NCBI RefSeq assembly: GCF_004167675.1
Contig: NZ_SEZQ01000019.1
DNA: 64,000 nucleotides
Source: Aliivibrio finisterrensis_A
GTDB lineage: Bacteria; Pseudomonadota; Gammaproteobacteria; Enterobacterales; Vibrionaceae
Strand: one strand, 5' to 3'
Part shown: piece after piece, positions 44,206-53,092 of the stretch
Layout of the letters: every line of letters starts with the position of its first letter
How positions within the stretch are numbered: the stretch's first letter is position 1
Made by a program: the position numbers and the translations under genes
Notes under the pieces: model-generated
What the model saw: the letters and a program-made list of their open reading frames with translations, nothing else
The model's database searches: none
Told to the model about the DNA's origin: nothing

Positions 44206-46185
44206 TTATTTTGCTAAATCAATTTGGTATACCGCAAAGCCAACATCATCAGTCGCTACATGCTTCATTGGGTATTGGCCTTTGTCTTTGATGAACTGGG
44301 CTGCTTTGTCACTTGGTGATGTTTCAAAGCGGATATCCAGTTTTTTGTTGCTCTTAATTGGAGCAAAAGACCAGTTATTATCAGCGGCTGGTTTAACTTG
44401 ACCTTCTTCTTTACTTACACGAGAAATGTAGTTAGCAAGAACTGTGCGGTTTTCATCTGGTGCATCAAAAGCGATGAAATCAGCCCCTGTGCCAGGGAAT
44501 TTATTGCTGTAAGCTCGGTAGTTGTTTGTCGCAATGATGAAGTCTTGCTTCATATCAATTGGTTTACCTTGGTAAGTAAGACCAACAATACGCTCAGAAC
44601 CGTCGTTAATTACTTTACAGTCACCATCATATTTTGCAGGCTGAGTTACGTCGATTTGGTAATTAACACCATCCATGACATCAAAGTTATAAGTACGGAA
44701 GCCATCCCAATCGATTAGCTGTTGTGGTGCTGTGTTATTGATATCAATTTGTTTAAATTGACCAGCTGAACATTCAAGCCATTCTTTTACTTCTTTACCT
44801 GTTACTTTCATTGCCACTAGGGTATTTGGGTATAGGTATAAATCCGCTGCATTACGGAAAGTTAATTGACCTGATTCAACTTCAGTAAAGTTTGTTGGAT
44901 CATTGCCACGACCGCCTGCTTTAAATGGAGCAGCAGCAGAAAGTACAGGAGTACCATCTAGATCAGGATCACCTTGGATGAAACGTTCTACGTAATCTTT
45001 TTGCGCAAGGTTAACAATCTGAACTGTTGGGTCATCTTGAACTAAAGCTAAGAAGCTATACATCACGTCATCAGCTTTACCAATTGGTTGGTTAACGAAC
45101 TCACGTGTGCCTTTATGATCTGATTCTAATGCTTTAACAATACCTTCATCAGCCGCTGCTAATGATTTTTTATTGTTTTTATCAAAGATAGGGCGAGCTT
45201 CTGATTTACCGTTAGCAACAACCCATTCACCATCTTTTTGTTCAAGAGTTAAATCCATTACACCAACATGGCTACCCCAACGTCCAGGCATAACAGCGGC
45301 AACGCCATTAATGGTGCCATTTTCATTATCGATACCTTGCATGTTGTCGAACCCTTTACCTGGGAAAACAGCATGAGAGTGGCCAAATGCGATTGCATCA
45401 ATACCTTCGACTTCAGATAAGTAGTAAGTAGAGTTTTCTTCGCCTTGTTTGTACGGGTCAGTCGATACACCTGAGTGAGGAATCGCAACAATAACGTTCG
45501 CACCTTCCGCTTTCATTTGAGGAATTAACTCTTCTGCGGTTTCTTTGATATCACGAGCGTAGACTTTACCTTCAAGATTTTTTTTATCCCATACCATGAT
45601 TTGTGGTGGAACAAAACCGATGTAGCCGACTTTGATTTCGTGCTCTACGTCAGCAGTATCTTTAAAGGTATGTGTCTTAATGATGTATGGCTTGAAGTAA
45701 TGCTCTTTGGTTTCTACATCATAAACGTTAGCACTGATGTATGGGAAATCTGCATCGTTAATTGATTCTGCTAAGAACTCTAAACCATAGTTAAATTCGT
45801 GGTTACCAATGTTACCTGCATCGTAATCTAATTGATTCATGGCTTTATATGCAGGGTGAACTTCGCCAGCTTCAATCCCTTTATCTGCCATGTAGTCACC
45901 CATTGGGCTCCCTTGCAGTAAGTCACCGTTATCAACAAGAACACTGTTGGTTACTTCATTACGAGCCTCTTTAACTAACGTGGCTGTGCGCGCTAAACCG
46001 ATTTTTTGAGATGGCTTATCTTTGTAGTAATCGTAATCCATTAGGTTGGTATGGATATCTGTCGTTTCTACAACACGTAGCTTAATTACTTCATTTGTGT
46101 CTTCTGTTGTTGTACAGCCAGACAATGTTAGTAAGCCTAAGCCAGCAAGAACGGCTAGCGATACAGGTTTAGCTGAGAGTTTCAT
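44206..46185 (-). CDS. cpdB: 2',3'-cyclic-nucleotide 2'-phosphodiesterase / 3'-nucleotidase
   Basis: CpdB degrades cyclic and 3'-nucleotides in the periplasm. The N-terminal metallophosphatase domain has VVETTDIHTNLMDYDYYKD, VDNGDLLQGSPMGDY, GNHEFNYG and FGHSHAVFPG; the C-terminal 5'-nucleotidase domain follows (ATNNYRAYSNKFPG). The start has a lipobox, LTLSGC (cysteine about residue 24), so this one looks like a lipoprotein rather than a soluble enzyme as in E. coli. I chose the ATG at 46185 (659 residues), preceded by GGAGA; the longer frame begins at a TTG. Confidence 0.95.
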   Translation of the reverse strand: MKLSAKPVSLAVLAGLGLLTLSGCTTTEDTNEVIKLRVVETTDIHTNLMDYDYYKDKPSQKIGLARTATLVKEARNEVTNSVLVDNGDLLQGSPMGDYMADKGIEAGEVHPAYKAMNQLDYDAGNIGNHEFNYGLEFLAESINDADFPYISANVYDVETKEHYFKPYIIKTHTFKDTADVEHEIKVGYIGFVPPQIMVWDKKNLEGKVYARDIKETAEELIPQMKAEGANVIVAIPHSGVSTDPYKQGEENSTYYLSEVEGIDAIAFGHSHAVFPGKGFDNMQGIDNENGTINGVAAVMPGRWGSHVGVMDLTLEQKDGEWVVANGKSEARPIFDKNNKKSLAAADEGIVKALESDHKGTREFVNQPIGKADDVMYSFLALVQDDPTVQIVNLAQKDYVERFIQGDPDLDGTPVLSAAAPFKAGGRGNDPTNFTEVESGQLTFRNAADLYLYPNTLVAMKVTGKEVKEWLECSAGQFKQIDINNTAPQQLIDWDGFRTYNFDVMDGVNYQIDVTQPAKYDGDCKVINDGSERIVGLTYQGKPIDMKQDFIIATNNYRAYSNKFPGTGADFIAFDAPDENRTVLANYISRVSKEEGQVKPAADNNWSFAPIKSNKKLDIRFETSPSDKAAQFIKDKGQYPMKHVATDDVGFAVYQIDLAK

Positions 46186-46555
46186 AGTGTTCTCCAAAAG
46201 GTGATAATCATAAAAGCGCCAATTAAGATAACAGATTGGTTATGTTATAAATGTAATTTGTCTTCTAATGTGTGCGTTTGATCTTCCTTCCGTGTGGTTT
46301 ACGGTAACAAGATCACAGCTTAAACATGAATTTATATGTTGTTTTTTGTGTCCCGTTTTATTTAAGAAAAACTTCGTTAGCATTAAATCGAATAAAAAAT
46401 GAAATTTTAGAATTTCAGGTAATAAAGTAACCCGTCTATAGTGACTTTATTGGAATGAAAAATAGCCACCATGTAAAAAGAGAATTGATGCTTGTTAGGG
46501 CAATTAATTCCATTAATGGTGTCATTACCAAATTTAGCCTAAAGGACAAAAATAC
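46186..46555. other. cpdB-cysD divergent control region
   Basis: About 370 bp separate the divergent starts. The cysD side carries a candidate promoter (46414-46442). The cpdB side has a TGTGATCTTGTTACCG-type word near 46305, a poor match to a CRP site. A 39-codon frame from 46455 overlaps the cysD start but lacks a ribosome-binding site, so it is not annotated. Confidence 0.45.
46414..46442 (+). promoter_or_regulatory. Candidate cysD promoter
   Basis: TTCAGG (46414-46419), a 17-bp spacer and TATAGT (46437-46442). The weak -35 would suit an activator-dependent promoter, as expected for CysB control. CysB sites are too degenerate to call by eye. Confidence 0.4.
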
Positions 46556-47464
46556 ATGGACGCAAAACGATTAACCCACCTACAACAGCTAGAAGCTGAA
46601 AGTATCCACATTATTCGTGAAGTTGCTGCTGAGTTTGATAACCCAGTAATGATGTACTCGATTGGTAAAGACTCCTCAGTCATGCTGCACCTTGCACGCA
46701 AAGCCTTTTATCCTGGAAAAATCCCATTCCCACTTCTTCATGTTGATACGGATTGGAAATTCAAAGAGATGATTGAGTTTCGTGAAAAAACCGCAGAAAA
46801 ATATGGTTTTGATCTATTGGTACACAAAAACCCAGAAGGAATGGCGATGGGGATTAACCCCTTTGTTCATGGTTCATCAAAGCATACCGATATCATGAAA
46901 ACTCAGGGCTTAAAGCAAGCGCTAAACAAGTATGGTTTTGATGCGGCTTTTGGCGGTGCACGTCGTGATGAAGAAAAATCTCGAGCTAAAGAGCGTGTGT
47001 ATTCTTTCCGAGATAAAAATCATACGTGGGACCCAAAAAATCAGCGTCCAGAGTTATGGAATACCTATAACGGCCAAGTTAATAAAGGGGAAAGTATCCG
47101 AGTTTTCCCATTATCAAATTGGACTGAATTGGATATTTGGCAATACATCTATTTAGAAAATATTGAAATTGTTCCGCTCTATTTATCTGAGAAGCGTCCA
47201 GTGGTTGAGCGTGATGGCATGTTGATCATGGTAGACGATGAGCGTTTAGAGTTAGAAGAAGGTGAAGAAATCCAACATAAAGACATTCGCTTTAGAACCT
47301 TAGGTTGCTACCCATTAACAGGGGCGGTGGAATCAACAGCAAATACCTTGCCTGAAATCATTGAAGAAATGCTGGTTGCTACCTCAAGTGAGCGTCAAGG
47401 TCGAGCGATAGACCATGATTCATCTGGCTCTATGGAACTGAAAAAACGCCAAGGTTACTTTTAA
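46556..47464 (+). CDS. cysD: Sulfate adenylyltransferase subunit 2
   Basis: CysD, with the GTPase CysN, makes adenosine phosphosulfate from ATP and sulfate. The PP-loop is YSIGKDSSVMLHLARKA (residues about 35-51), and GGARRDEEKSRAKER and PLSNWTELDIW are conserved. 302 residues as in E. coli. It opens a cysD-cysN-permease-cysC unit with 28, 21 and 14 bp gaps. Confidence 0.98.
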   Translation: MDAKRLTHLQQLEAESIHIIREVAAEFDNPVMMYSIGKDSSVMLHLARKAFYPGKIPFPLLHVDTDWKFKEMIEFREKTAEKYGFDLLVHKNPEGMAMGINPFVHGSSKHTDIMKTQGLKQALNKYGFDAAFGGARRDEEKSRAKERVYSFRDKNHTWDPKNQRPELWNTYNGQVNKGESIRVFPLSNWTELDIWQYIYLENIEIVPLYLSEKRPVVERDGMLIMVDDERLELEEGEEIQHKDIRFRTLGCYPLTGAVESTANTLPEIIEEMLVATSSERQGRAIDHDSSGSMELKKRQGYF

Positions 47465-47492
47465 TATCAAGCATCTAAGGAAGGATTAAATA

Positions 47493-48929
47493 ATGAATAG
47501 TGCAGTAGAGCAACAATTAGAAGAGCTTGGTATTGAAGCTTATTTAAAAGAACATCAATACAAATCATTACTTCGATTTTTAACCTGTGGTTCAGTGGAT
47601 GATGGTAAAAGTACCCTCATAGGCCGATTACTCCATGACTCAAAACAAATCTATGCAGATCAGTTAGATGCGGTTCATGCCGATAGCCAACGCGTCGGTA
47701 CAACAGGTGAACGTCCTGACTTGGCATTATTGGTTGATGGCCTGCAAGCTGAGCGTGAGCAAGGGATCACCATTGATGTTGCGTATCGTTATTTCTCAAC
47801 CCAAAAACGTAAGTTTATTATTGCGGATACTCCGGGGCATGAGCAGTACACTCGTAATATGGCAACCGGTGCATCTACCTGTAATGTTGCGGTTATTTTG
47901 ATTGATGCACGTAAAGGGGTGCTTGATCAAACACGTCGTCACTCTTATATCGCGAATCTTTTAGGCATCCGTCATTTTGTGGTAGCGGTAAATAAAATGG
48001 ATTTGGTCGATTATTCTGAATCTCGCTTTGAAGAGATTAAAGAAGAGTATTTAACTTTTTCCCAAAAGCTAAATAATCCAAACCTAGATATTTCTATTCT
48101 TCCGCTATCTGCTCTAGAAGGAGATAACGTAGTAAACCAGAGTGAAGCGCTGGCTTGGTATCAAGGTGTGCCTCTATTAGAGGTGCTTGAGAACATAGAT
48201 ATCGATTCAGACAGAGGCAATGGTGAATTTAGATTTCCAGTGCAATATGTGAATCGTCCAAATCTAGATTTCCGTGGTTTTGCAGGCACAGTTTCATCGG
48301 GTGGCATTGCTGTTGGTAATGAAATTGTAGCGCTACCATCGGGTAAAAAATCAAAAGTGGCGCGCATTGTGACGTTTGATGGTGATTTAGAATCAGCACA
48401 AGCAGGTCAAGCAGTGACATTAACGTTAGAAGATGAGATTGATATTAGCCGTGGTGATTTGTTAGTGAAGGCAAACTCTAACTTACAAGCGACAGATCAA
48501 TTTAAGGCTGAGATTGTATGGATGACAGAAAAGGGCTTAGAACCAGGTCGTCAGTACGACATTAAAATTGCCGGTAAGAAAACGGTAGGCCAAATTGATG
48601 CGATTCATCATCAAGTAAATATCAATAGCCTAGAAACCTTTGATGCACCAGAGCTGCCATTAAATGGTATTGGCTTGTGTGACGTATCATTAACAGAAGC
48701 GGTAAGCTTAGATCGTTACCAAGATTGTGCAGAAACGGGTGGTTTTATCTTTATTGATCGTTTAACTAACGTGACGGTAGGGGCTGGGATGATCCAAAAC
48801 CTATCTGAGTTAAGCGATGTGAAGCCTATCAATGATAATGTCAGTGCTTTTGAGGTGGAGTTAAATGCGTTAGTTCGTAAACATTTCCCTCATTGGGGAG
48901 CACAAGATATTTCTAAGCTTTTAAGTTAA
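47493..48929 (+). CDS. cysN: Sulfate adenylyltransferase subunit 1 (GTPase)
   Basis: CysN drives APS synthesis by GTP hydrolysis. It is an EF-Tu-like GTPase with G1 GSVDDGKST, G3 DTPGHEQY and G4 NKMD, followed by two beta-barrel domains. At 478 residues it is the CysN form alone, not a CysNC fusion; CysC is a separate gene nearby. A strong AAGGAAGG precedes the ATG. Confidence 0.98.
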   Translation: MNSAVEQQLEELGIEAYLKEHQYKSLLRFLTCGSVDDGKSTLIGRLLHDSKQIYADQLDAVHADSQRVGTTGERPDLALLVDGLQAEREQGITIDVAYRYFSTQKRKFIIADTPGHEQYTRNMATGASTCNVAVILIDARKGVLDQTRRHSYIANLLGIRHFVVAVNKMDLVDYSESRFEEIKEEYLTFSQKLNNPNLDISILPLSALEGDNVVNQSEALAWYQGVPLLEVLENIDIDSDRGNGEFRFPVQYVNRPNLDFRGFAGTVSSGGIAVGNEIVALPSGKKSKVARIVTFDGDLESAQAGQAVTLTLEDEIDISRGDLLVKANSNLQATDQFKAEIVWMTEKGLEPGRQYDIKIAGKKTVGQIDAIHHQVNINSLETFDAPELPLNGIGLCDVSLTEAVSLDRYQDCAETGGFIFIDRLTNVTVGAGMIQNLSELSDVKPINDNVSAFEVELNALVRKHFPHWGAQDISKLLS

Positions 48930-48950
48930 TGGCTTAAAAAGGAATCGTCT

Positions 48951-50678
48951 ATGGCATGGGAACAAGGATTCGTTCTGGCTTTATTGGCTCTAATTATTGT
49001 GAGTCTATTAGCAAGTAAATTAAAACCAAGTGTGATTTTTGCAGGGGCAGCGTTTATTGCTTTTATGCTAGGGATGATTGATTTACCTAGTTTGGCAAAA
49101 AACTTTACTAACTCGTCACTATTAACCTTGGTGTTATTAATCCTGAGTTCTTGTGCTTTAGAAAAAACACGCCTTATCAGTTGGGTTGGGCGTCATATTT
49201 CGGAAGGAAGGTTAGGGAGTGTGGTAGGCAAATTGGGCTTATCAACCGCTATTCTTTCTTCTTTTACTAATAATACCGCAGTGGTGGTGTCTTTAATTGG
49301 TGCGATAAAGCGTAATCAACGCCACGCACCTTCTCGCCTGCTTATTCCTCTTTCTTACGCTGCAATTTTAGGTGGTACCCTAACTCTAATTGGTACTTCT
49401 ACCAATTTAATTATTAATAGTTTTGTCGAAGATGCAGGTTTACCAAGTTTAAGTTTCTTTGCACCAACAACCATTGGTATCGCTGTGCTACTTGGTGGGT
49501 TATTCATTCTAATACCACTAAGTTATTTATTGCCCCAGTACGATGAAGGCCATCAAGATGAGTTGCCTTATTTTTTAGAGGCAAGAGTCGAAGGTGGCTC
49601 GCCATTGGTTGGTAAGTCGATTGCAGAAAATAACTTAAGAGCATTAAGAAAATTGTTTTTGGCTGAAGTGATTAGAGAAGGAAAAACAATAGTATCAGTT
49701 GATCCTGAGATGGTGCTATTAGCCGGTGATAGATTATTGTTTTGTGGTGACATTGAAAGTGTGACTACATTACAAGAAATTAATGGCTTAACGCTCTTTG
49801 GGCAGCACCATTTAAATGGGCAAAACTTAATTGAAGTGGTGGTGAGCCAATCGGCCTCCATTCGTGGCAAAAGCATTAAATCTTCGAAATTTAGAGATCG
49901 TTTTGATGCCGTGGTGGTTGCGATTCGGCGTGGACACGAACGCCTTGAAGGTGGTTTAGGTAAGATTGAACTGCAAGCGGGAGATACGTTAGTTTTAGTA
50001 CCGGGAAAAGATTTCGAACAGAGTAAACAGCAGTTAAAGCGTGAATTTGTCATTATTAGTGATCTTGATTCGGCAGCAAAACTGGATGGTGATAAAAGTG
50101 CGCTGGTTTTGTTGGGTTTTGCTGGTGTTATTGCTGCTGAGTTATTGAATATATTCCCAATTATCAAAGGGTTGTCGGTCTATCTTTTGGCATTATTAGC
50201 GCTTGGCGTGATTAATATTGGAGAACTACGCCGACGTTTCCCTATCGACATTGTCGTTATTGTTGGGGCTGCGCTCTCTATTGCTCAATTAATGTTGTCA
50301 TCGGGTTTGTCGGTACAGCTCGGTAATATGTTCATGGAGTTATTTAACGGTTGGGGAGTGATTGGTGCCTTGATTGCGGTTTATTTAATTACCTTAGTGC
50401 TAACTGAGTTAATTACTAATAACGCAGCAGCGGCTTTGGCTTTCCCTATCGGGTATAGCATGGCGCTAGGTTACGGGGTTGATCCAATGCCATTTATTAT
50501 GGCGGTATTATTTGGGGCAAGTGCTAGTTTCATATCTCCTTATGGCTATCAAACCAATTTATTAGTATTTAGTGTGGGTAATTACACGCTACTTGATTAC
50601 GTAAAAGTGGGGTTACCCATGTCGATTATTTATTCGGTTTTGGTACTTACGTTAATCCCTTATTTTTTCCCATTTTAA
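48951..50678 (+). CDS. SLC13-family permease with TrkA-C domains, likely sulfate uptake
   Basis: A 575-residue membrane protein. N-terminal helices (FVLALLALIIVSLLASKL; SLLTLVLLILSSCALEK) are followed by the SLC13-type SFTNNTAVVV and LIGTSTNLIINS, two soluble TrkA-C domains (about residues 205-375: VEGGSPLVGKSIAENNLRAL, then SASIRGKSIKSSKFRDRF), and a second helix bundle with ELITNNAAAALAFPI. Its place between cysN and cysC suggests sulfate or a related oxyanion, possibly sodium-coupled. The assignment rests on context; substrate is inferred. Confidence 0.8.
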   Translation: MAWEQGFVLALLALIIVSLLASKLKPSVIFAGAAFIAFMLGMIDLPSLAKNFTNSSLLTLVLLILSSCALEKTRLISWVGRHISEGRLGSVVGKLGLSTAILSSFTNNTAVVVSLIGAIKRNQRHAPSRLLIPLSYAAILGGTLTLIGTSTNLIINSFVEDAGLPSLSFFAPTTIGIAVLLGGLFILIPLSYLLPQYDEGHQDELPYFLEARVEGGSPLVGKSIAENNLRALRKLFLAEVIREGKTIVSVDPEMVLLAGDRLLFCGDIESVTTLQEINGLTLFGQHHLNGQNLIEVVVSQSASIRGKSIKSSKFRDRFDAVVVAIRRGHERLEGGLGKIELQAGDTLVLVPGKDFEQSKQQLKREFVIISDLDSAAKLDGDKSALVLLGFAGVIAAELLNIFPIIKGLSVYLLALLALGVINIGELRRRFPIDIVVIVGAALSIAQLMLSSGLSVQLGNMFMELFNGWGVIGALIAVYLITLVLTELITNNAAAALAFPIGYSMALGYGVDPMPFIMAVLFGASASFISPYGYQTNLLVFSVGNYTLLDYVKVGLPMSIIYSVLVLTLIPYFFPF

Positions 50679-50692
50679 TTCAAGGATGAAAC

Positions 50693-51310
50693 ATGACTGT
50701 CAAAGACGTTGTGAAAGATGAAAATATTGTTTGGCACCAACATTCAGTAACTAAAGACACTCGCTCTACATTGAAAAACCAGCAGCCAGCAGTGCTTTGG
50801 TTTACTGGGCTATCTGGCGCAGGGAAATCAACCATAGCTGGAGCATTAGAAAACAAATTAGTAGAGCTTGGTTATCATACTTATCTGCTAGATGGAGATA
50901 ATGTTCGTCATGGCTTGTGTAACGATCTAGGCTTTTCGGATCATGATAGGCAAGAAAATATCAGACGTATCGGAGAGCTTTCAAAATTGATGGCTGATGC
51001 AGGGTTAATTGTATTAAGTGCGTTTATTTCACCTCATAGAGCAGAGCGCCAAATGGTTCGAGAATTACTACCAGAGGGCGAGTTTTTAGAAGTCTTTGTG
51101 AATACTTCCTTGGATGAATGTGAAAAAAGGGACCCTAAAGGCTTGTATAAAAAAGCACGAGCAGGGGAAATAAAACACTTCACAGGGATTGATTCTGAAT
51201 ACCAACAGCCGTTAAATCCTGAGATCGATTTGCCTGCAGGTAAAGAGTCAATTGATGTACTTGTTGAGCAATGCTTAATAGCCTTGAAGGCAAGAGCGAT
51301 TATTCAGTAA
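50693..51310 (+). CDS. cysC: Adenylyl-sulfate kinase
   Basis: CysC phosphorylates APS to PAPS with ATP. It has the P-loop GLSGAGKSTIAGALE (about residues 37-51), LLDGDNVRHGLCNDLGF and RDPKGLYKKARAGEIKHFTGIDS. 205 residues as usual. It closes the cysDN-permease-cysC cluster and a clear terminator follows. Confidence 0.98.
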   Translation: MTVKDVVKDENIVWHQHSVTKDTRSTLKNQQPAVLWFTGLSGAGKSTIAGALENKLVELGYHTYLLDGDNVRHGLCNDLGFSDHDRQENIRRIGELSKLMADAGLIVLSAFISPHRAERQMVRELLPEGEFLEVFVNTSLDECEKRDPKGLYKKARAGEIKHFTGIDSEYQQPLNPEIDLPAGKESIDVLVEQCLIALKARAIIQ

Positions 51311-51340
51311 GAGCGATTTTTCTCATCGCATTACCTAAAC

Positions 51341-51379
51341 ATAAGCCCTTACATATTTGATTATTTAAGGGCTTTATTA
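51341..51379 (+). terminator. cysC terminator
   Basis: Stem ATAAGCCCTTA / TAAGGGCTTTAT with an AT-rich loop. The tail is short of T, but the stem and position fit a terminator, possibly shared with the convergent gene. Confidence 0.7.
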
Positions 51380-51397
51380 TGAAAAGAAGAAAGACAA

Positions 51398-52291
51398 TTA
51401 AGCGGTTGTTGAAATGGTTTTCTTTACGTCAGTTTCCACAATGAACTTTTGGCTTAGTAGGCTAATGAGATTGTCGTAATAATTTTCATTAGGTTTATTC
51501 CCTAATAACTTACATAACTCAGCCCCTGTTGGACTGAAGCGGTAATAAACAAGTCGAGCACCTTTCTGCATTGGTTTTATCGCAATATTTTTACCCTGAT
51601 ATTGCAGTGGTAATGCAGGTTCAAACTCTATTTCTCCAGACTCTAATTCAGTACTAAGTAATAAGCCAAGCTCAATAAGCAGTAATAAACTGGAGTAAGG
51701 AAGCTTATAGTTACCTAAATGAACCAGTTGTGGGCCTTCTGTTTTATACAGATTAAAGAAAGTGCCAGCACACTTATAGCCGAGAAGTAATTTCTTACTG
51801 TTATCTTGCCCAAAACTACAAGCTAATGAGGCTGCTCGTTGGAATGTCTGGGCTTCTCGTTGTGTCATGTCTTTTAGCACTTTCAGTGCTTTCATTGATG
51901 TTGAGCCGGGGGTTATTACTTCTTGTTTAAAAATTTGACTCCATAACCGCTGCATTGAGGGGTCATGAATGTCTTTAGCCATTTCAAAAAAACGATGAAG
52001 CCAATCAGGGTCGGGTTCTCCCGCTGTCTCATCATTACAATAATCATAAGCAAATTTAATTATTTGTTCTAAGTTTTGCTGTTGCTGCTCACGTAATAAT
52101 TTCTCTCGATACAAAGCGCGTTTTAGAAGTGTTTCTTCTGGTTTCGGTGTTTGCAGTTTTGCAGCAAGACCTTGTTTTACCGCGATCTCAGTAAGTCGTC
52201 GAGCGCTACTTACAACGTAATGCTCTTTTTTGTGTGTTGGCTGTTCTTTTATTTGCTCATCTTTTGTGATGATTTTTTGTGGTGAGTTCAT
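51398..52291 (-). CDS. TIGR03899 family protein
   Basis: A 297-residue protein, soluble by sequence, with a charged N-terminal half (KEHYVVSSARRLTEIAVKQGL, then a Q/E-rich helix) and a leucine-rich middle (LPYSSLLLLIELGLLLSTELES). It fits TIGR03899, a family of Vibrio and Shewanella relatives with no known function; a DUF2806-like region (HDPSMQRLWSQIFKQEV) is recognisable. I chose the ATG at 52291 rather than 52363, which would add an odd 24-residue tail. It is convergent with cysC. Confidence 0.7.
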   Translation of the reverse strand: MNSPQKIITKDEQIKEQPTHKKEHYVVSSARRLTEIAVKQGLAAKLQTPKPEETLLKRALYREKLLREQQQQNLEQIIKFAYDYCNDETAGEPDPDWLHRFFEMAKDIHDPSMQRLWSQIFKQEVITPGSTSMKALKVLKDMTQREAQTFQRAASLACSFGQDNSKKLLLGYKCAGTFFNLYKTEGPQLVHLGNYKLPYSSLLLLIELGLLLSTELESGEIEFEPALPLQYQGKNIAIKPMQKGARLVYYRFSPTGAELCKLLGNKPNENYYDNLISLLSQKFIVETDVKKTISTTA

Positions 52292-52464
52292 GATTAACCT
52301 AGCCCTGAGTAACGGTTCTCTTTTTATATTATCGGTATTAGAAAATAAAAACTTTAATCTCAAAGCAATAATTAAGAAAAACTAACAAAAAGAAAGAGCC
52401 TAAGTGTGGTTAAATGATAATTTTTTGTTAAAATAATAAGTGTGTTTTTTATAAGGGGGATTTC

Positions 52465-52557
52465 ATGAAAGGATCAAATTTAAAAAAAGTACTGTATAGT
52501 GTAGTGATTGCAACGGGTTATACTGCAACGCTCGTCTACCTTTCCCATTATATATAA
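52465..52557 (+). CDS. Candidate small membrane peptide of 30 residues
   Basis: A 31-codon frame starting MKGSNLKKVLYSVV has a strong ribosome-binding site (AGGGGG, seven bases upstream) and one predicted membrane helix (about residues 9-29, hydrophobic with a few aromatic residues) after a positively charged start. It lies alone in a 307-bp gap on the opposite strand to both neighbours (the TIGR03899 gene and the zinc locus). I recognise no family. A promoter is not clear. The good ribosome-binding site and the membrane design argue for a real gene; small chance frames remain possible. Confidence 0.55.
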   Translation: MKGSNLKKVLYSVVIATGYTATLVYLSHYI

Positions 52558-52598
52558 CAATAGGAAAGATAAACGCGAGCTTACATATATGTTACATT

Positions 52599-53084
52599 TT
52601 ATTCGTCATCGTATTCTTCTAGGCTAACTCCTTCAATAAGATAGCCAGTTTCTGCTAATTCACTATTGATGGTTTCTGTTTTTAGTGTCCCTACTATATA
52701 AATGACATCCCATAATTGTTGTATTGGTGCACCTTTTTCAAATTTTACATAAATGATTTGATTTGGTGGTGGTGGTGGTACGTGAATACAAGCCCCAAAA
52801 TAAGGTACAAGTAAAAACTCAGTGATTACTTTGTCATCACCTTCTAAAGGAATAACAAACCCTGGTATTTTTACCATGCTACCATTTAATTCTTGTCGAA
52901 CTCCGCCAACAAGAGATTGCTGCATTTGGGCACCATTATGATCAACTTTAGGCATACCTACCGCATCAAATTGATTTCTTTCCTGTTCAGGAACTAAGTC
53001 AATCCAATCGAGTTTTAATACTTCATTACTTATTGCACTAAAGGGCAGAAGTAATAAGAAACAGAGTAAGAATTTCTTTTTCAT
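52599..53084 (-). CDS. DUF3299 exported protein of the zinc-linked locus
   Basis: A 161-residue protein with a signal peptide (KKKFLLCFLLLLPFSAIS). It carries the DUF3299 core: VKIPGFVIPLEGDD and the proline run in YFGACIHVPPPPPNQIIYV. It is the last gene of a five-gene minus-strand unit (55717-56043, zrgA, ATPase, permease, this gene), 8 bp after the permease. Vibrio Zrg loci include such a protein, which is thought to act in the periplasm with the ABC transporter. The exact role is not known to me. Confidence 0.75.
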   Translation of the reverse strand: MKKKFLLCFLLLLPFSAISNEVLKLDWIDLVPEQERNQFDAVGMPKVDHNGAQMQQSLVGGVRQELNGSMVKIPGFVIPLEGDDKVITEFLLVPYFGACIHVPPPPPNQIIYVKFEKGAPIQQLWDVIYIVGTLKTETINSELAETGYLIEGVSLEEYDDE

Positions 53085-53092
53085 GTTTATCC

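Noticed and set aside
46235..46258. Second Zur-like sequence upstream of cpdB
   Set aside because: Only the left half (ATGTTATAA) matches; the dyad is lost.
46305..46326. CRP-like site upstream of cpdB
   Set aside because: Only one half (TGTGATC) fits; the other half differs at most positions.
46455..46574. 39-codon frame before and overlapping the cysD start, possible leader peptide
   Set aside because: No ribosome-binding site, no Cys codon run, and no clear attenuator structure nearby.
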